A stretch of 35,267 nucleotides of DNA from 2-12-FULL-41-17 sp964562855 (lineage in GTDB: Bacteria; Patescibacteriota; Microgenomatia; Curtissbacterales; GWA2-41-24): assembly GCA_964562855.1 (NCBI GenBank), contig CAZLVB010000006.1:1-35267 (forward strand), read 5' to 3'. Each line of letters opens with the position of its first letter. The stretch's first letter is position 1. The notes beneath the pieces were generated by a model. That model had not been told where the DNA came from. It searched no databases and saw only the letters and a program-made list of their open reading frames with translations. A program made the translations under genes and the position numbers. Below, one piece after another: positions 5,753 through 13,563 of the stretch.

Positions 5753-7654
5753 GTGTGTCTGGATGAATCTTTTCCTGGGCGGGACTTCGTTGCCCATGAG
5801 CATGGAAAAAACATGGTCGGCCTCGGCAGCGTCTTCGATGGTGACTTTCTTCATTATCCTTGATTGTGGGTTCATGGTGGTTTCCCAAAGCTGTTCTGGG
5901 TTCATTTCGCCAAGGCCCTTGTATCTTTGAATTGATGTTGTTTTTCCGTTGACCTTGGTTTTTACAATCTGATCTTTATCCTCATCGCTGTAAGCATAAA
6001 ATAATTCTTTGGCGGCTGTGATTTTATAAAGAGGCGGTTGGGCGATATAGACGTATCCTCTTTCGAAGATTTGCGGCAGGTACCTAAAGAAAAACGTTAA
6101 AAGAAGAGTCCTGATATGTTCCCCGTCGACATCGGCATCAGTCATGATAATTACCCTGTGGTAGCGGATTTTATCCATATTGATGGTATCCCCGATACCT
6201 GTTCCCAGGGCAATTATAAGTGTTTTAATTTCTTCAAATTCCAAAATTTTATCGAGTCTTGCCCGTTCGGTATTTAAAATTTTGCCGCGAAGAGGCAGGA
6301 TCGCTTGGAATTTGCGATCTCTCCCCTGCTTGGCACTGCCGCCAGCACTGTCGCCTTCAACTATATACAACTCTGAAAGGGCTGGGTCTTTTTCCTGGCA
6401 GTCCGTTAATTTACCGGGGAGTGTCATCCCTTCCAGCGCACCTTTCCTCAAAACGGCGTCTTTGGCGGCTCTGGCTGCAAGCCGGGCTTTGGCAGCCAAA
6501 ATGACTTTTTCCATGATGCGCCTGGCTTCTTGGGGATTTTCTTCAAGATAAGTATCTATTGCCTCTTTAACAACCTGGTTAACTTGTGGCTGTACTTCGG
6601 CATTTCCTAATTTGCCTTTTGTCTGGCCTTCGAACTGAAGTGTTTCGGAGTTCATTTTTATGGCAACAACCGCAGTTAGGCCCTCACGCATGTCTTCACC
6701 TGCCAGATTGTCTTCTTTTTCTTTGAGGTAGCCATTTTTGCGTGCATAATCATTGATTGCGCGCGTTTGCGCCATTCTAAAGCCCGTTAAATGAGTTCCC
6801 CCTTCTTGGGTATTAATTACGTTTGCGAACGATTCTAGTGTTTCCGTGAAGCCGTCATTGTACTGAAACGCCGCTTCTACCAATATTCCACCCGAATCTT
6901 TATGAACATAAAATACTTTTTGGTTTACAACGTTCTTATCTTTATTCAGGTGTCTGACTAAGGATTCGATGCCGCCGTCAAAGTAATAATTAATTTCAGC
7001 TCCCGTTCGCAGATCGTGAAGGTGGAAAAATAAGCCAGCCACCAAATAGGCTCTTTCTTTAACTCTTTTGGCTATTATTTTAAAGTCCGGCTTTGTTGTT
7101 GAGAAAATAGATTTATCGGGTATGAAAAAAGTAGCGGTACCGGATTTGGGGATAGATAAAAACTCGGGAATTTGGGATTTTTGGACTTGTTCAACCTTTG
7201 ACTGCGGTTTCCCTCTTTTGTATTCCTGAGCATATAATTTGCCGTCTCTCCTGACCTCTACCCGCATCCAGTCCGAGAGTGCATTAACCGCCGAAGCACC
7301 AACCCCGTGTAAGCCTCCCGAGACTTTATACGCACCGGCTCCAAATTTACCGCCTGCGTGGAGCATTGTCATCGTGACTTCCAGAGAGGATTTTTTAACT
7401 TTAGGATGAGGTTCAACAGGAATGCCGCGGCCATCGTCAACGACAGTAATTTTGTCGTCTTTACCAATGACTAGGTATACGTTTTTAGCAAAACCCGCCA
7501 ACGCCTCATCGACCGAATTATCGATGATTTCTTTGATGAGTTCGTGAAGTCCATGGATATCGGTGGAACCAATATACATTCCCGGACGTTTGCGAACGGG
7601 TTCGAGGCCCTCGAGAACCTGAATGTCACGTGCTGTATATGAGTTATCCGGCAT
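5726..7654 (-). CDS. gyrB: DNA gyrase subunit B
   Basis: ATPase and TOPRIM subunit of gyrase, 642 residues. The GHKL ATPase has EIIDNSVDEALAG, DDGRGIPVEPH and GGLHGVGASAVNALS. The transducer is followed by a TOPRIM domain with IVEGDSAGGSAKQGRDR, PLRGKILN and the metal-binding MTDADVDGEHIRTLL. The C-terminal QRYKGLGEMNPEQLW is typical. It ends THAKLATLDI, and this tail is repeated twice downstream. The start MPDNSYTARDIQVLEGLEPV fits the family, and no Shine-Dalgarno site precedes it. A good promoter lies about 125-155 bp upstream. It is encoded just upstream of gyrA on the same strand. Confidence 0.98.
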   Translation of the reverse strand: MPDNSYTARDIQVLEGLEPVRKRPGMYIGSTDIHGLHELIKEIIDNSVDEALAGFAKNVYLVIGKDDKITVVDDGRGIPVEPHPKVKKSSLEVTMTMLHAGGKFGAGAYKVSGGLHGVGASAVNALSDWMRVEVRRDGKLYAQEYKRGKPQSKVEQVQKSQIPEFLSIPKSGTATFFIPDKSIFSTTKPDFKIIAKRVKERAYLVAGLFFHLHDLRTGAEINYYFDGGIESLVRHLNKDKNVVNQKVFYVHKDSGGILVEAAFQYNDGFTETLESFANVINTQEGGTHLTGFRMAQTRAINDYARKNGYLKEKEDNLAGEDMREGLTAVVAIKMNSETLQFEGQTKGKLGNAEVQPQVNQVVKEAIDTYLEENPQEARRIMEKVILAAKARLAARAAKDAVLRKGALEGMTLPGKLTDCQEKDPALSELYIVEGDSAGGSAKQGRDRKFQAILPLRGKILNTERARLDKILEFEEIKTLIIALGTGIGDTINMDKIRYHRVIIMTDADVDGEHIRTLLLTFFFRYLPQIFERGYVYIAQPPLYKITAAKELFYAYSDEDKDQIVKTKVNGKTTSIQRYKGLGEMNPEQLWETTMNPQSRIMKKVTIEDAAEADHVFSMLMGNEVPPRKRFIQTHAKLATLDI

Positions 7655-7778
7655 GGGGAATAGTCGTGTGAAAATTAACGATTAACATTTAGCTGATGAT
7701 ATTTTGGTCGAAAACAGTGTTACAGAACGGACACTTGTCTGTCAATTGGGTTCACTACTTTCACGTAATCCTTTCAGA

Positions 7779-7808
7779 ATTATAACAGATTTTTAGCTTC
7801 CCGCGCAA
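7779..7808 (-). promoter_or_regulatory. Predicted sigma70-type promoter for gyrB
   Basis: On the minus strand: -35 TTGCGC (7808-7803), 18-bp spacer, -10 TATAAT (7784-7779). Transcription would begin near 7772 and give a leader of about 118 nt before the gyrB ATG. Confidence 0.6.
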
Positions 7809-7839
7809 GCTTTTTTGAGGCTATCTTGGTGATCTTGGA

Positions 7840-8517
7840 CTAGAGCCTGGAGGTTGAAAATATCAGATCAAAGATGGCGAATCTGCCAAGAACGTTTGCT
7901 CCGATAAGCTTTTTGGTTTCTGCAATTCTTTCCATCAGATCGGCTATTTGATTAAGACCGGAGAAATTTTTTGATTGTACTTTTGAAATGAAAGTTTGAT
8001 ACAGGGATAACAATTGTTCATCCAGCCATTCTTCGGGATTTTCTATTTTTGCTATCTGTTGCAAAAGTACAGCCTTATCTTTGGAAAGCAGCGGGGAAGG
8101 TTTGCCAATTTTCTTGTCATGCCCTACCCTGACGGTGATAACCCTAGAAGTGATTGTCGAAAGTAGCAGTTTTTCGTCTGACGCAAGCATTATGATGATA
8201 GCATGCGCAGGCGGTTCTTCCAGTATTTTTAAAAGGGCATTTTGAGCCTCCCTGGTTAAAAGCTGGGCTTTTTTTATAATCACGATTTTCTTTTTTGATG
8301 CAATTGGTTTTTGGAATAAATGTTTTTTAAGAGCGCGAATCTGACTGATTGAGATGTGGGTTTCTTTTGCAAAAGTTTGCGATTTAGCTGGTTCGATTAT
8401 GAACAAGTCTACTGAAGGTTTTTTGAGGTCTTGTGAATAGACACTTACTATTTTTTGGACTTTTTCAAACTGTTTATTTTCTGTGCCTATGATTAAAAAG
8501 ACTTGGAACAAGGACAT
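7840..8517 (-). CDS. holB: DNA polymerase III clamp-loader delta'-like subunit
   Basis: 225 residues, part of the replication clamp loader that opens the sliding clamp. The best motifs are the stretch KKIVIIKKAQLLTREAQNALL followed by KILEEPPAHA, and the sensor region LLSTITSRVITVRV, as in delta' and gamma/tau. There is no Walker A loop at the N-terminus, which fits a non-ATPase delta' and a compact version of the protein (family members are usually over 300 residues). It lies directly upstream of gyrB on the same strand and divergently from pilB. It could also be described as a truncated DnaX-like AAA+ protein, but the absent P-loop argues for HolB. Confidence 0.75.
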   Translation of the reverse strand: MSLFQVFLIIGTENKQFEKVQKIVSVYSQDLKKPSVDLFIIEPAKSQTFAKETHISISQIRALKKHLFQKPIASKKKIVIIKKAQLLTREAQNALLKILEEPPAHAIIIMLASDEKLLLSTITSRVITVRVGHDKKIGKPSPLLSKDKAVLLQQIAKIENPEEWLDEQLLSLYQTFISKVQSKNFSGLNQIADLMERIAETKKLIGANVLGRFAIFDLIFSTSRL

Positions 8518-8554
8518 TTTTGTAAAGAAGGGATTTCTATTTGCTATTTTAATT

Positions 8555-8563
8555 TGTTATGAT
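8555..8563 (+). promoter_or_regulatory. Possible extended -10 promoter for the pilB operon
   Basis: TG at 8555-8556, one base, then TATGAT at 8558-8563, with no good -35. Transcription would start near 8570, about 37 nt before the pilB ATG, and the transcript would begin with the hairpin at 8569-8591. Confidence 0.4.
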
Positions 8564-8568
8564 CAAAT

Positions 8569-8591
8569 TAGCTAGCAAATCTGGCTAGTTA
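8569..8591 (+). other. 8-bp hairpin in the pilB leader
   Basis: TAGCTAGC (8569-8576) pairs with GCTAGTTA (8584-8591), with one G-T pair and a 7-base loop, 15 bp before the pilB ATG. It is an operator or leader RNA structure candidate. Confidence 0.4.
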
Positions 8592-8606
8592 CTTTTTCGT
8601 ATTTTA

Positions 8607-10376
8607 ATGGCTACTGTCCAAGGTGAGGATATTAAATTAGAAAATCAAGGACAACAATCCTTGCCAAAACCTCCCGATTCAAGTACCTCCATTGAGGATA
8701 TACTAGCAAAAAAAGGGGTCATCTCAAGTGAGCAAGTAGCTTTTGTTAAGGCAGAGGCCAAAAGAAGACAGGAGTCCACGGAGAAAGTAATTGGGCTTAT
8801 GGGCTGGGCCAATGACGAGCAACTTGCCCAGGCCAAGGCAGTTATTATCGGCGTGCCTTATATGGCGGTTGACCAGCAACCTATTTCCCCCGAAGTTCTG
8901 GCGTATTTACCCGAAGAGGTGGCCAAAAGATTTACCGTTATACCGTTTGCAAAAGATGCCGATACGCTTTCTGTGGCGATGGTGGACCCGTTAGATCTGC
9001 AGGTTTTGGAGTTTATCGAAAAGAAATCGGGATTTGCGGTGAGGCCTTATATCGCAACGGCCCAATCGATAACCCGGGCAATTGCAGAACAGTATACTCG
9101 TGGACTTTCCTACGAAGTCGGTGAAGCCTTAAAAGAAGCCGCTCCCGGCATATCAACTGCGGTAATTCCTGAAGTGGGTATAACCGGAGTAATCGGCGAG
9201 GCGCCGGTTGCCAGAATTGTTTCTACACTTTTGGAGTATGGTATTAAAGTCCGCGCTTCAGATATTCATATTGAGCCTTTAGAAAACGAAACCAGAATAA
9301 GATACCGCATTGACGGAATATTACATGAGAAATTAATTATGCCCCGAAGGATCCACGACGCGATTGTTTCCAGGATAAAAATCTTAGGCAACATGAAAAT
9401 TGACGAGAAACGTCTCCCGCAGGACGCTCGATTCAATTTTAAAGTAGGAGGAGAAGATTTAGATTTACGCCTTTCTACGCTGCCGACAAGCTATGGCGAA
9501 AAAGTAGTTATGAGGCTTCTTAAAAAAACCGGCGGTGTCCCTACTTTGCCGGAACTGGGATTGCGTGGTAAGGCGCTGCACAATCTAGAAATAAATATAG
9601 CTAGGCCTCATGGAATTATTTTGATTTGTGGACCAACGGGTTCAGGAAAAACGACCACTCTTTATTCCGTGCTGTCGAAGCTCAATTCGACCAAAGTCAA
9701 TATTATGACACTTGAGGACCCTATTGAATACCAAATTGCCGGAGTGAACCAGGTTCAAGTTAACCCTCAGGCGGGACTAACCTTTGCTTCCGGATTGAGA
9801 TCTTTTTTGAGGCAGGATCCTAATATTATTATGGTGGGAGAGATCAGGGATGCCGAAACAACGGATTTGGCGATACAAGCTTCCTTAACAGGTCATTTAG
9901 TTTTTTCAACTCTGCATACAAATGATGCCTCCGGTGCGCTACCAAGGCTATTGGATATGCATGCAGAACCGTATTTGATTTCCTCAACAGTTACCTGCGT
10001 TGCGGGTCAGCGAGTTGTGAGGAGGATTTGCCCATCATGCAAAGAATCCAAGGAAGCCTCAGCGGAGATTTTAACTAAATTGAAAACAGTGTTAAATAAT
10101 CTTTACGATTTTGCCAAAAATAATAAAATCACTCTCTTTTATGGTAGAGGCTGCAAGGAGTGTAACAACACAGGTTACCTGGGCAGAATCGGGATCTTCG
10201 AAGTCCTGGGAGTTTCCGAAAAAATTACCAGGATGATTTTGGCAAGAGAAACTTCTCAGCAGATTGAAAAAATTGCTATCGAGGAAGGCATGATTACGAT
10301 GAAACAGGACGGATTTTTGAAAGTAGTCGAAGGAATTACCACTATGGAGGAGGTGCTGAGGGTAGCCGAAGAGTAA
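8607..10376 (+). CDS. pilB: Type IV pilus extension ATPase PilB
   Basis: Hexameric motor on the cytoplasmic face that drives pilin polymerisation; 589 residues. The N-terminal part (about 30-160) resembles the MshEN/GspE N-terminal domain. The ATPase core holds DIHIEPLENETRIRYRIDG, Walker A GPTGSGKTTTLYS near residue 347, the Asp box TLEDPIEYQ, Walker B IIMVGEIRDAET and the His box HLVFSTLHTNDA. A zinc-binding tetracysteine follows in ICPSCKES and GCKECNNTGYLGR, which distinguishes PilB/GspE from PilT. First gene of the plus-strand pilus cluster, 139 bp before pilT. The ATG has no Shine-Dalgarno site. Confidence 0.97.
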   Translation: MATVQGEDIKLENQGQQSLPKPPDSSTSIEDILAKKGVISSEQVAFVKAEAKRRQESTEKVIGLMGWANDEQLAQAKAVIIGVPYMAVDQQPISPEVLAYLPEEVAKRFTVIPFAKDADTLSVAMVDPLDLQVLEFIEKKSGFAVRPYIATAQSITRAIAEQYTRGLSYEVGEALKEAAPGISTAVIPEVGITGVIGEAPVARIVSTLLEYGIKVRASDIHIEPLENETRIRYRIDGILHEKLIMPRRIHDAIVSRIKILGNMKIDEKRLPQDARFNFKVGGEDLDLRLSTLPTSYGEKVVMRLLKKTGGVPTLPELGLRGKALHNLEINIARPHGIILICGPTGSGKTTTLYSVLSKLNSTKVNIMTLEDPIEYQIAGVNQVQVNPQAGLTFASGLRSFLRQDPNIIMVGEIRDAETTDLAIQASLTGHLVFSTLHTNDASGALPRLLDMHAEPYLISSTVTCVAGQRVVRRICPSCKESKEASAEILTKLKTVLNNLYDFAKNNKITLFYGRGCKECNNTGYLGRIGIFEVLGVSEKITRMILARETSQQIEKIAIEEGMITMKQDGFLKVVEGITTMEEVLRVAEE

Positions 10377-10515
10377 AGTAAATTTTCAATTTGAAATTTG
10401 CAATTTTAAATGAAATCTAAATGTTTTAAATTTGAAAAGAAAATATCAAAAGATATTTTGAATAATTATATCATTGAAAATTCAATGAAAATTAAAAATT
10501 ATAAATTTTAAATTT
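10377..10515. repeat. A+T-rich simple-repeat spacer between pilB and pilT
   Basis: No gene seen. It consists of degenerate AAATTT/TTGAAA-type repeats, with one clear hairpin (AAAATATC 10440-10447 with GATATTTT 10452-10459, AAAA loop). No recognisable terminator U-run or Shine-Dalgarno site for pilT. Confidence 0.6.
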
Positions 10516-11580
10516 ATGTCTATTCAAGAGTTTTTGGAAATAGTTATTAAAAAAGAAGCAAGCGACTTGCATTTAATAGTTGGTTCGCCGCCTATGATTA
10601 GAGTCGATGGGCAACTTATGCCTGTTGCCTCCAGCCTTTTAACACCCGAGGATACGGAGACCCTAATTTTTGAGCTTCTGGCGGCAGACCAAAAAGAGAT
10701 ACTTCTTGTCAACAAAGAATTGGATTTTTCTTTCGCTCTGGGCGATGTTGCCCGATTTCGAGTCAATGCCTACTTTCAAAAAGGTTATCTGTCGGCAGCT
10801 TTAAGGTTGATTCCCTCTCATATTAAGTCGATAGAAGAATTGAATTTACCAAAGATTTGCCACAATTTTGCCAAAATGCGCCAAGGTTTCGTTTTGGTGA
10901 CCGGGCCAACCGGACATGGAAAATCTACAACAATAGCTTCGATGATTAACGAGATTAACCAGACGAAGCCTTTGCACATATTAACGGTTGAGGATCCAAT
11001 CGAGTACGTTTACCCGAAGGGCAAGGGGCTGGTGTCACAGCGGGAAATGCATCTGGATACGCATTCATGGGAGGTAGCCTTAAGATCTGCATTACGTGAA
11101 GACCCCGATGTCGTTTTGGTTGGCGAGATGAGAGACTATGAAACCATTGCAGCGGCAATCACAATTGCCGAAACCGGACATTTGGTTTTTGCGACACTGC
11201 ATACAAACTCGGCAGCCCAGTCTATAGACAGAATAATTGACGTTTTTCCGGAAAATCAACAGGTTCAAGTTAGAATGCAGCTTTCAGCGACGATTGCCGG
11301 GATAATTTCGATGAGACTAGTTCCTTCTATCGGCGGCGGCAGGTTGCCGGCCGTTGAGATTCTTCTTTCCAGCTCGGCCGTGCAAACGGCAATTCGGGAA
11401 GGTAAAACTCACCAGATTGATAACATAATTCAAACTTCCGGTGAATCAGGGATGATTTTGATGGATGCATCACTGGCATTTTTAGTTAGAACGGGAAGGA
11501 TTGCCCTGGACGTGGCACGAACTTACAGTCTGCGCCCTGACGAACTTGAACGATTAGTTTCCGGTAGTAGTGAAAATTAA
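10516..11580 (+). CDS. pilT: Type IV pilus retraction ATPase PilT
   Basis: Motor that depolymerises the pilus, giving twitching and DNA uptake; 354 residues, a normal PilT length. It opens SIQEFLEIVIKKEASDLHL, the PilT start. Walker A is VTGPTGHGKSTTIASM (His where Ser is common), the Asp box TVEDPIEYV, Walker B VVLVGEMRDYETI, and the His box HLVFATLHTNSAAQSIDRI. IREGKTHQI in the C-terminal part is characteristic of PilT. It lacks the tetracysteine of PilB. Same orientation as pilB and pilC. Confidence 0.97.
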   Translation: MSIQEFLEIVIKKEASDLHLIVGSPPMIRVDGQLMPVASSLLTPEDTETLIFELLAADQKEILLVNKELDFSFALGDVARFRVNAYFQKGYLSAALRLIPSHIKSIEELNLPKICHNFAKMRQGFVLVTGPTGHGKSTTIASMINEINQTKPLHILTVEDPIEYVYPKGKGLVSQREMHLDTHSWEVALRSALREDPDVVLVGEMRDYETIAAAITIAETGHLVFATLHTNSAAQSIDRIIDVFPENQQVQVRMQLSATIAGIISMRLVPSIGGGRLPAVEILLSSSAVQTAIREGKTHQIDNIIQTSGESGMILMDASLAFLVRTGRIALDVARTYSLRPDELERLVSGSSEN

Positions 11581-11646
11581 AAATTCACTTTTCGAGAGAA
11601 AACTCGCTGGTCTGTTATTTTGAACTTTGATTTTGCGAAGAAAAAC

Positions 11647-11665
11647 GTCGATTTCGACATTTTTT
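11647..11665 (+). terminator. Weak terminator-like hairpin between pilT and pilC
   Basis: Short stem GTCG/CGAC (11647-11650 and 11655-11658, extendable by one A-T pair), followed after one base by six T. The stem is short, so termination would be partial at best. Confidence 0.3.
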
Positions 11666-11683
11666 AAACTTTGAATTAATATT

Positions 11684-12895
11684 ATGTCGCTTTATAAATT
11701 TGCCGCACGCGATATTTCCGGGAAAAGATTTGAGGGAGAAGTTGAGGCTTTTGATGAGAAAACTTTGGTTTTAACTCTACAAAAAGAAGGTTTGGTCCCG
11801 ACAGAGATAAAAAAGCGCGAAAGTTTGACGCTGCCTTTTGTTAAAGCCTTGCCAAAGGTCGGGGGGACCTCGGCCAATGAGGTTGTCAATTTTACCAGAC
11901 AGCTGTCGACGATGATTGCTTCCGGTTTGCCTCTTGCCGATGCTTTAATTATCTTGGAAAAACAAACCAAAAACCAGGAATTCTCTAATGTTTTGGCCGC
12001 CGTGGTCAGCGATATCGAAGGAGGGCTGTCGCTTTCCCAAGCACTTGCGAAACATTCAAAAATTTTTGACGTTATTTACATTAAATTGGTAGAAGCCGGC
12101 GAAACCGGCGGAGTTTTGGACAAAATTTTGAATAAGCTTGCGGAAACCCTGGAGAAAGAAAGAGAATTTAAATCTAAGACAAAAGGCGCTTTTATTTATC
12201 CGGCGATCGTGGTTATTGTGATGATGATCGTGATTTCGGTAATGATGGTTTTTGTTATCCCAAAACTAACCAATCTCTATACGGAGATTAATGCCCCCCT
12301 GCCTCTTCCGACAAGAGTTCTGATATTCATTTCCGGCTTTATGCGCGGTTTTTGGTGGCTTTTGATAATTCTTTTGTCGGGTGCTGTTTATGGATTTCGA
12401 GTATTTTCGAAAACCGAAAAAGGAAGTCAGCTGATTTCGAGAATGGTTTTGCGGCTTCCTATTTGGGGTAAAATCAGGAAGACTTTGATTTTAGCACAGT
12501 TTACGAGGACCTTCGGGCTCTTAATTGGTGCCGGTATTCCGATAATTAGTGCGCTTAAGGTCGTTGCCGATCTTTTGGCCAGTCCAACGTATAAAGAGGG
12601 TATAGACTACGCAATTACTAAAGTAGAGCGGGGATCTTCTTTGTATCAGCCGCTGGCGACTAATCCTGCCTTTCCGCCGATTATTGCCCAAATGGTCAGG
12701 GTTGGCGAGGAAACAGGGAAGATGGACGAGGTTTTAGGAAGATTGTCCATATATTTTGAGGCTGAAGCCGAGCATCTTATTCGAAACTTAACAACCGCTT
12801 TAGAGCCGATAATTTTAGTATTTTTGGGTTTAGGTGTCGGGATTTTAGTGCTTTCAGTAATTTTACCGATCTACAACTTGACGACTCAGTTTTGA
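11684..12895 (+). CDS. pilC: Type IV pilus inner-membrane platform protein PilC
   Basis: Polytopic membrane platform that couples the PilB/PilT motors to pilin. 403 residues, the usual length. The start MSLYKFAARDISGKRFEGEV is the typical PilC/GspF opening. Two GspF repeats follow: FTRQLSTMIASGLPLADAL in the first and FTRTFGLLIGAGIPIISAL in the second, each followed by the E-x-G-E-x-x-G motif (VEAGETGGVLDKIL and VGEETGKMDEVL). Membrane segments are visible around residues 170-195, 215-235 and 375-395. Follows pilT by about 100 bp; no Shine-Dalgarno site. Confidence 0.97.
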   Translation: MSLYKFAARDISGKRFEGEVEAFDEKTLVLTLQKEGLVPTEIKKRESLTLPFVKALPKVGGTSANEVVNFTRQLSTMIASGLPLADALIILEKQTKNQEFSNVLAAVVSDIEGGLSLSQALAKHSKIFDVIYIKLVEAGETGGVLDKILNKLAETLEKEREFKSKTKGAFIYPAIVVIVMMIVISVMMVFVIPKLTNLYTEINAPLPLPTRVLIFISGFMRGFWWLLIILLSGAVYGFRVFSKTEKGSQLISRMVLRLPIWGKIRKTLILAQFTRTFGLLIGAGIPIISALKVVADLLASPTYKEGIDYAITKVERGSSLYQPLATNPAFPPIIAQMVRVGEETGKMDEVLGRLSIYFEAEAEHLIRNLTTALEPIILVFLGLGVGILVLSVILPIYNLTTQF

Positions 12896-12918
12896 AAATA
12901 CCAAGGATGGCCGATGTC

Positions 12919-12959
12919 TTGACAAGCGTAAATCAAATACCTAATACTTGAATTAGGTA
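12919..12959 (+). promoter_or_regulatory. Promoter with inverted-repeat operator for the major pilin
   Basis: Consensus -35 TTGACA (12919-12924), 17-bp spacer, -10 TAATAC (12942-12947). An exact 8-bp inverted repeat, TACCTAAT (12938-12945) and ATTAGGTA (12952-12959), covers the -10 element and the predicted start site. It could be an operator or an RNA hairpin at the transcript 5' end. This allows the pilin to be expressed far above the motor genes. Confidence 0.65.
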
Positions 12960-12978
12960 AGAAATTTTTTCAAAACCG

Positions 12979-12989
12979 GGAGGAGGTGA
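12979..12989 (+). promoter_or_regulatory. Strong Shine-Dalgarno site that sets the GTG start of the pilin
   Basis: GGGAGGAGGTGA-type sequence ending 9 bases before GTG at 12999. It is nearly perfectly complementary to the 16S rRNA tail, whereas most other genes here have no such site, which supports the GTG start and high expression. Confidence 0.8.
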
Positions 12990-12998
12990 AATAATTTA

Positions 12999-13481
12999 GT
13001 GATATTTACTGCCCACAAGAAAATATTCAGAGGGTTCACATTAAAAAGAGAGCTTATTAATGTTCGCCTTTCAGGCTTTACATTAATTGAGCTTTTAATA
13101 GTCATTGCAATTTTAGGAATTTTGGCAGCGGCCGTTTTGGTTGCTGTAAATCCTGCCAAACGTCAAAAGCAAGCAAGAGATTCTGCCCGCAAAAACGATA
13201 TAGGTCAGCTGGCAACAGCATTGCAGGCTTATTACACGACTCCCGGACAAGGTGTGTATCCAGCAGGTTTAACAGCCTTGACAGCAAGTGGTGATCTTAA
13301 ACAGATTCCAACTGGTCCGACCGGTGAGGCTTATAGTTACACTCTTGACGGAGCCTCTGCGGAAGCTGCGATTTATTTAGCCTTAGAGGATCCGACTTCT
13401 GGAGTCGGTACCTGGACTTGGTGTTGGCAATCGACAAGCGGTAGAGCTGCGGAGGTTACCTCCGGAAGTTGTACTCCTTAA
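12999..13481 (+). CDS. pilA: Major type IV pilin (first copy)
   Basis: Structural pilus subunit, 160 residues as precursor. The prepilin peptidase site is SG|FTLIELLIVIAILGI, with Glu at +5 and a long hydrophobic alpha1 helix. NPAKRQKQARDSARKNDIGQ follows. The leader is unusually long (about 28 residues) and contains an earlier second motif FRGFTLKRELI that resembles the cleavage site. The DNA of the two motifs is related but with changed codons. The C-terminus has WCWQSTSG... ending SGSCTP, giving two cysteines that could close a disulfide loop. The GTG start is backed by an excellent Shine-Dalgarno site and a dedicated promoter. Closely related to the pilin at 17838-18371. Confidence 0.93.
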   Translation: MIFTAHKKIFRGFTLKRELINVRLSGFTLIELLIVIAILGILAAAVLVAVNPAKRQKQARDSARKNDIGQLATALQAYYTTPGQGVYPAGLTALTASGDLKQIPTGPTGEAYSYTLDGASAEAAIYLALEDPTSGVGTWTWCWQSTSGRAAEVTSGSCTP

Positions 13482-13505
13482 GTCGAACAAAGTATTTTTA
13501 GAATT

Positions 13506-13547
13506 ATGAGCACGGCGGCTTTTGCTGTTTGTGCTCATTTATTTCTT
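13506..13547 (+). terminator. Terminator-like hairpin after the major pilin
   Basis: An 8-bp perfect stem ATGAGCAC (13506-13513) with GTGCTCAT (13531-13538), with a further internal pairing (CGGC with GCTG) and a T-rich run after it. It probably limits read-through of the highly expressed pilin transcript into the next gene. Confidence 0.6.
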
Positions 13548-13563
13548 CTGATATTGTGATTTC

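Noticed and set aside
10955..11158. Minus-strand frame inside pilT
   Set aside because: Shadow of the ATPase coding region without support of its own.
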